Below are positions 63,804 to 64,000 of a stretch of DNA of 64,000 nt, piece by piece. The notes under the pieces were generated by a model. The model was not told where the DNA came from and did not search any database. It saw only the letters and a list, made by a program, of their open reading frames with translations. The position numbers and the translations under genes were made by a program. Every line of letters starts with the position of its first letter. Position 1 is the first letter of the stretch. Source of the DNA: CAVSRC01 sp963798195 (lineage in GTDB: Bacteria > Pseudomonadota > Alphaproteobacteria > Rhizobiales > Kaistiaceae); NCBI GenBank assembly GCA_963798195.1, contig CAWCSF010000010.1:62001-126000 (forward strand). The letters are read 5' to 3'.

Positions 63804-64000
63804 CTACGGGAACGGACCGCGCGACGGCTTGATACGGCGGCGCACGTCCGGCGAGGCATCGGCGATGGCGCCCGCGACGATGCTCTGGCCGATGGCTTGC
63901 ACGTCGTTGGTCTTGGCGCGAACGTCGGCGAAGGTGGCCTCGAGCGCGTCCTGGTCGAACGGTTCTGCGCGCATCGCCTCGAACATCCGCTGGCGCGCGT
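63804..64000 (-). CDS. C-terminus of a periplasmic heavy-metal-sensor-like (Spy/CpxP-type) protein, cut by window edge
   Basis: Only the last 65 or so residues are visible, open to the right edge: RQRMFEAMRAEPFDQDALEA, TFADVRAKTNDVQAIGQSIV and ADASPDVRRRIKPSRGPFP. The helical, arginine-rich pattern with PFDQDALEATFADVRAK fits the C-terminal helix of periplasmic heavy-metal sensor proteins that sit beside ECF sigma factors or two-component genes. The family call is tentative because the start is missing. Confidence 0.55.
   Translation of the reverse strand, partial: ARQRMFEAMRAEPFDQDALEATFADVRAKTNDVQAIGQSIVAGAIADASPDVRRRIKPSRGPFP

Overview
The window looks like a chromosomal segment of a GC-rich alphaproteobacterium, most likely of the Hyphomicrobiales (Rhizobiales). 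The evidence is the gene content: an aglEFGK alpha-glucoside transporter with a LacI-type regulator, a cysG-DUF2849-cysI-cysH-DUF934 sulfate assimilation block, the Entner-Doudoroff genes edd and zwf, an alpha-2-macroglobulin/PBP1C pair, a urea transporter behind a sigma-54 promoter, FNR/FixK-type boxes, and a GC-rich mosaic palindrome of a kind common in that order. I cannot name a genus. It is mostly metabolic and transport DNA. I see no prophage, insertion sequence, CRISPR array, rRNA or convincing tRNA.

Layout. 1-6.6 kb: end of a sugar ABC transporter operon (permease, binding protein, ATPase), a hemerythrin-like protein, gnd and a methyltransferase. 6.7-14.6 kb (minus): pbpC and a giant alpha-2-macroglobulin. 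14.8-20.5 kb: sigma-54 promoter and urtABCDE. 20.5-23.8 kb (minus): a broken VOC/PhnB-like gene, dgoA, dgoK and a LacI regulator. 24.0-28.9 kb: aglEFGK with a terminator. 29.1-33.8 kb: siroheme and sulfite/APS reduction genes. 34.3-36.0 kb: a heavily frameshifted winged-helix regulator. 36.0-40.5 kb: edd and zwf (minus), with an SMP-30 lactonase-like gene divergent from them. 40.6-44.9 kb: an exported protein with an MliC-like end, a MATE transporter, a DUF4231 protein and a small exported protein. 45.0-47.8 kb: two-component system and cytochrome c. 47.8-53.7 kb (minus): a cecR-ybhGFSR-type efflux operon. 53.9-62.1 kb: gamma-glutamyl-putrescine catabolism genes (minus) divergent from a potFGHI-like polyamine transporter. 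62.2-63.6 kb: two convergent c-heme proteins, each behind an FNR-type box. The right edge holds the end of one more gene.

How it fits together. Several uptake systems (sugar, alpha-glucoside, urea, polyamine) sit beside matching catabolic or assimilatory genes: gnd, zwf, edd and a lactonase for sugar oxidation, dgoKA for 2-keto-3-deoxy-galactonate, and glutamine-synthetase-like and FAD oxidase genes for putrescine. All four complete binding-protein genes are followed by a strong GC hairpin before the next transporter gene, which suggests shared post-transcriptional control of subunit ratios.

Data quality. From about 14.5 kb, and densely from 20.5 to 53.5 kb, conserved genes carry many single-base indels, mostly insertions, while 1-14.4 kb and most of 57-64 kb are clean. 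Length, order and conserved motifs of the affected genes remain normal, so I read most of these as sequence errors, not gene decay. Affected genes are given as whole loci with the approximate break points.
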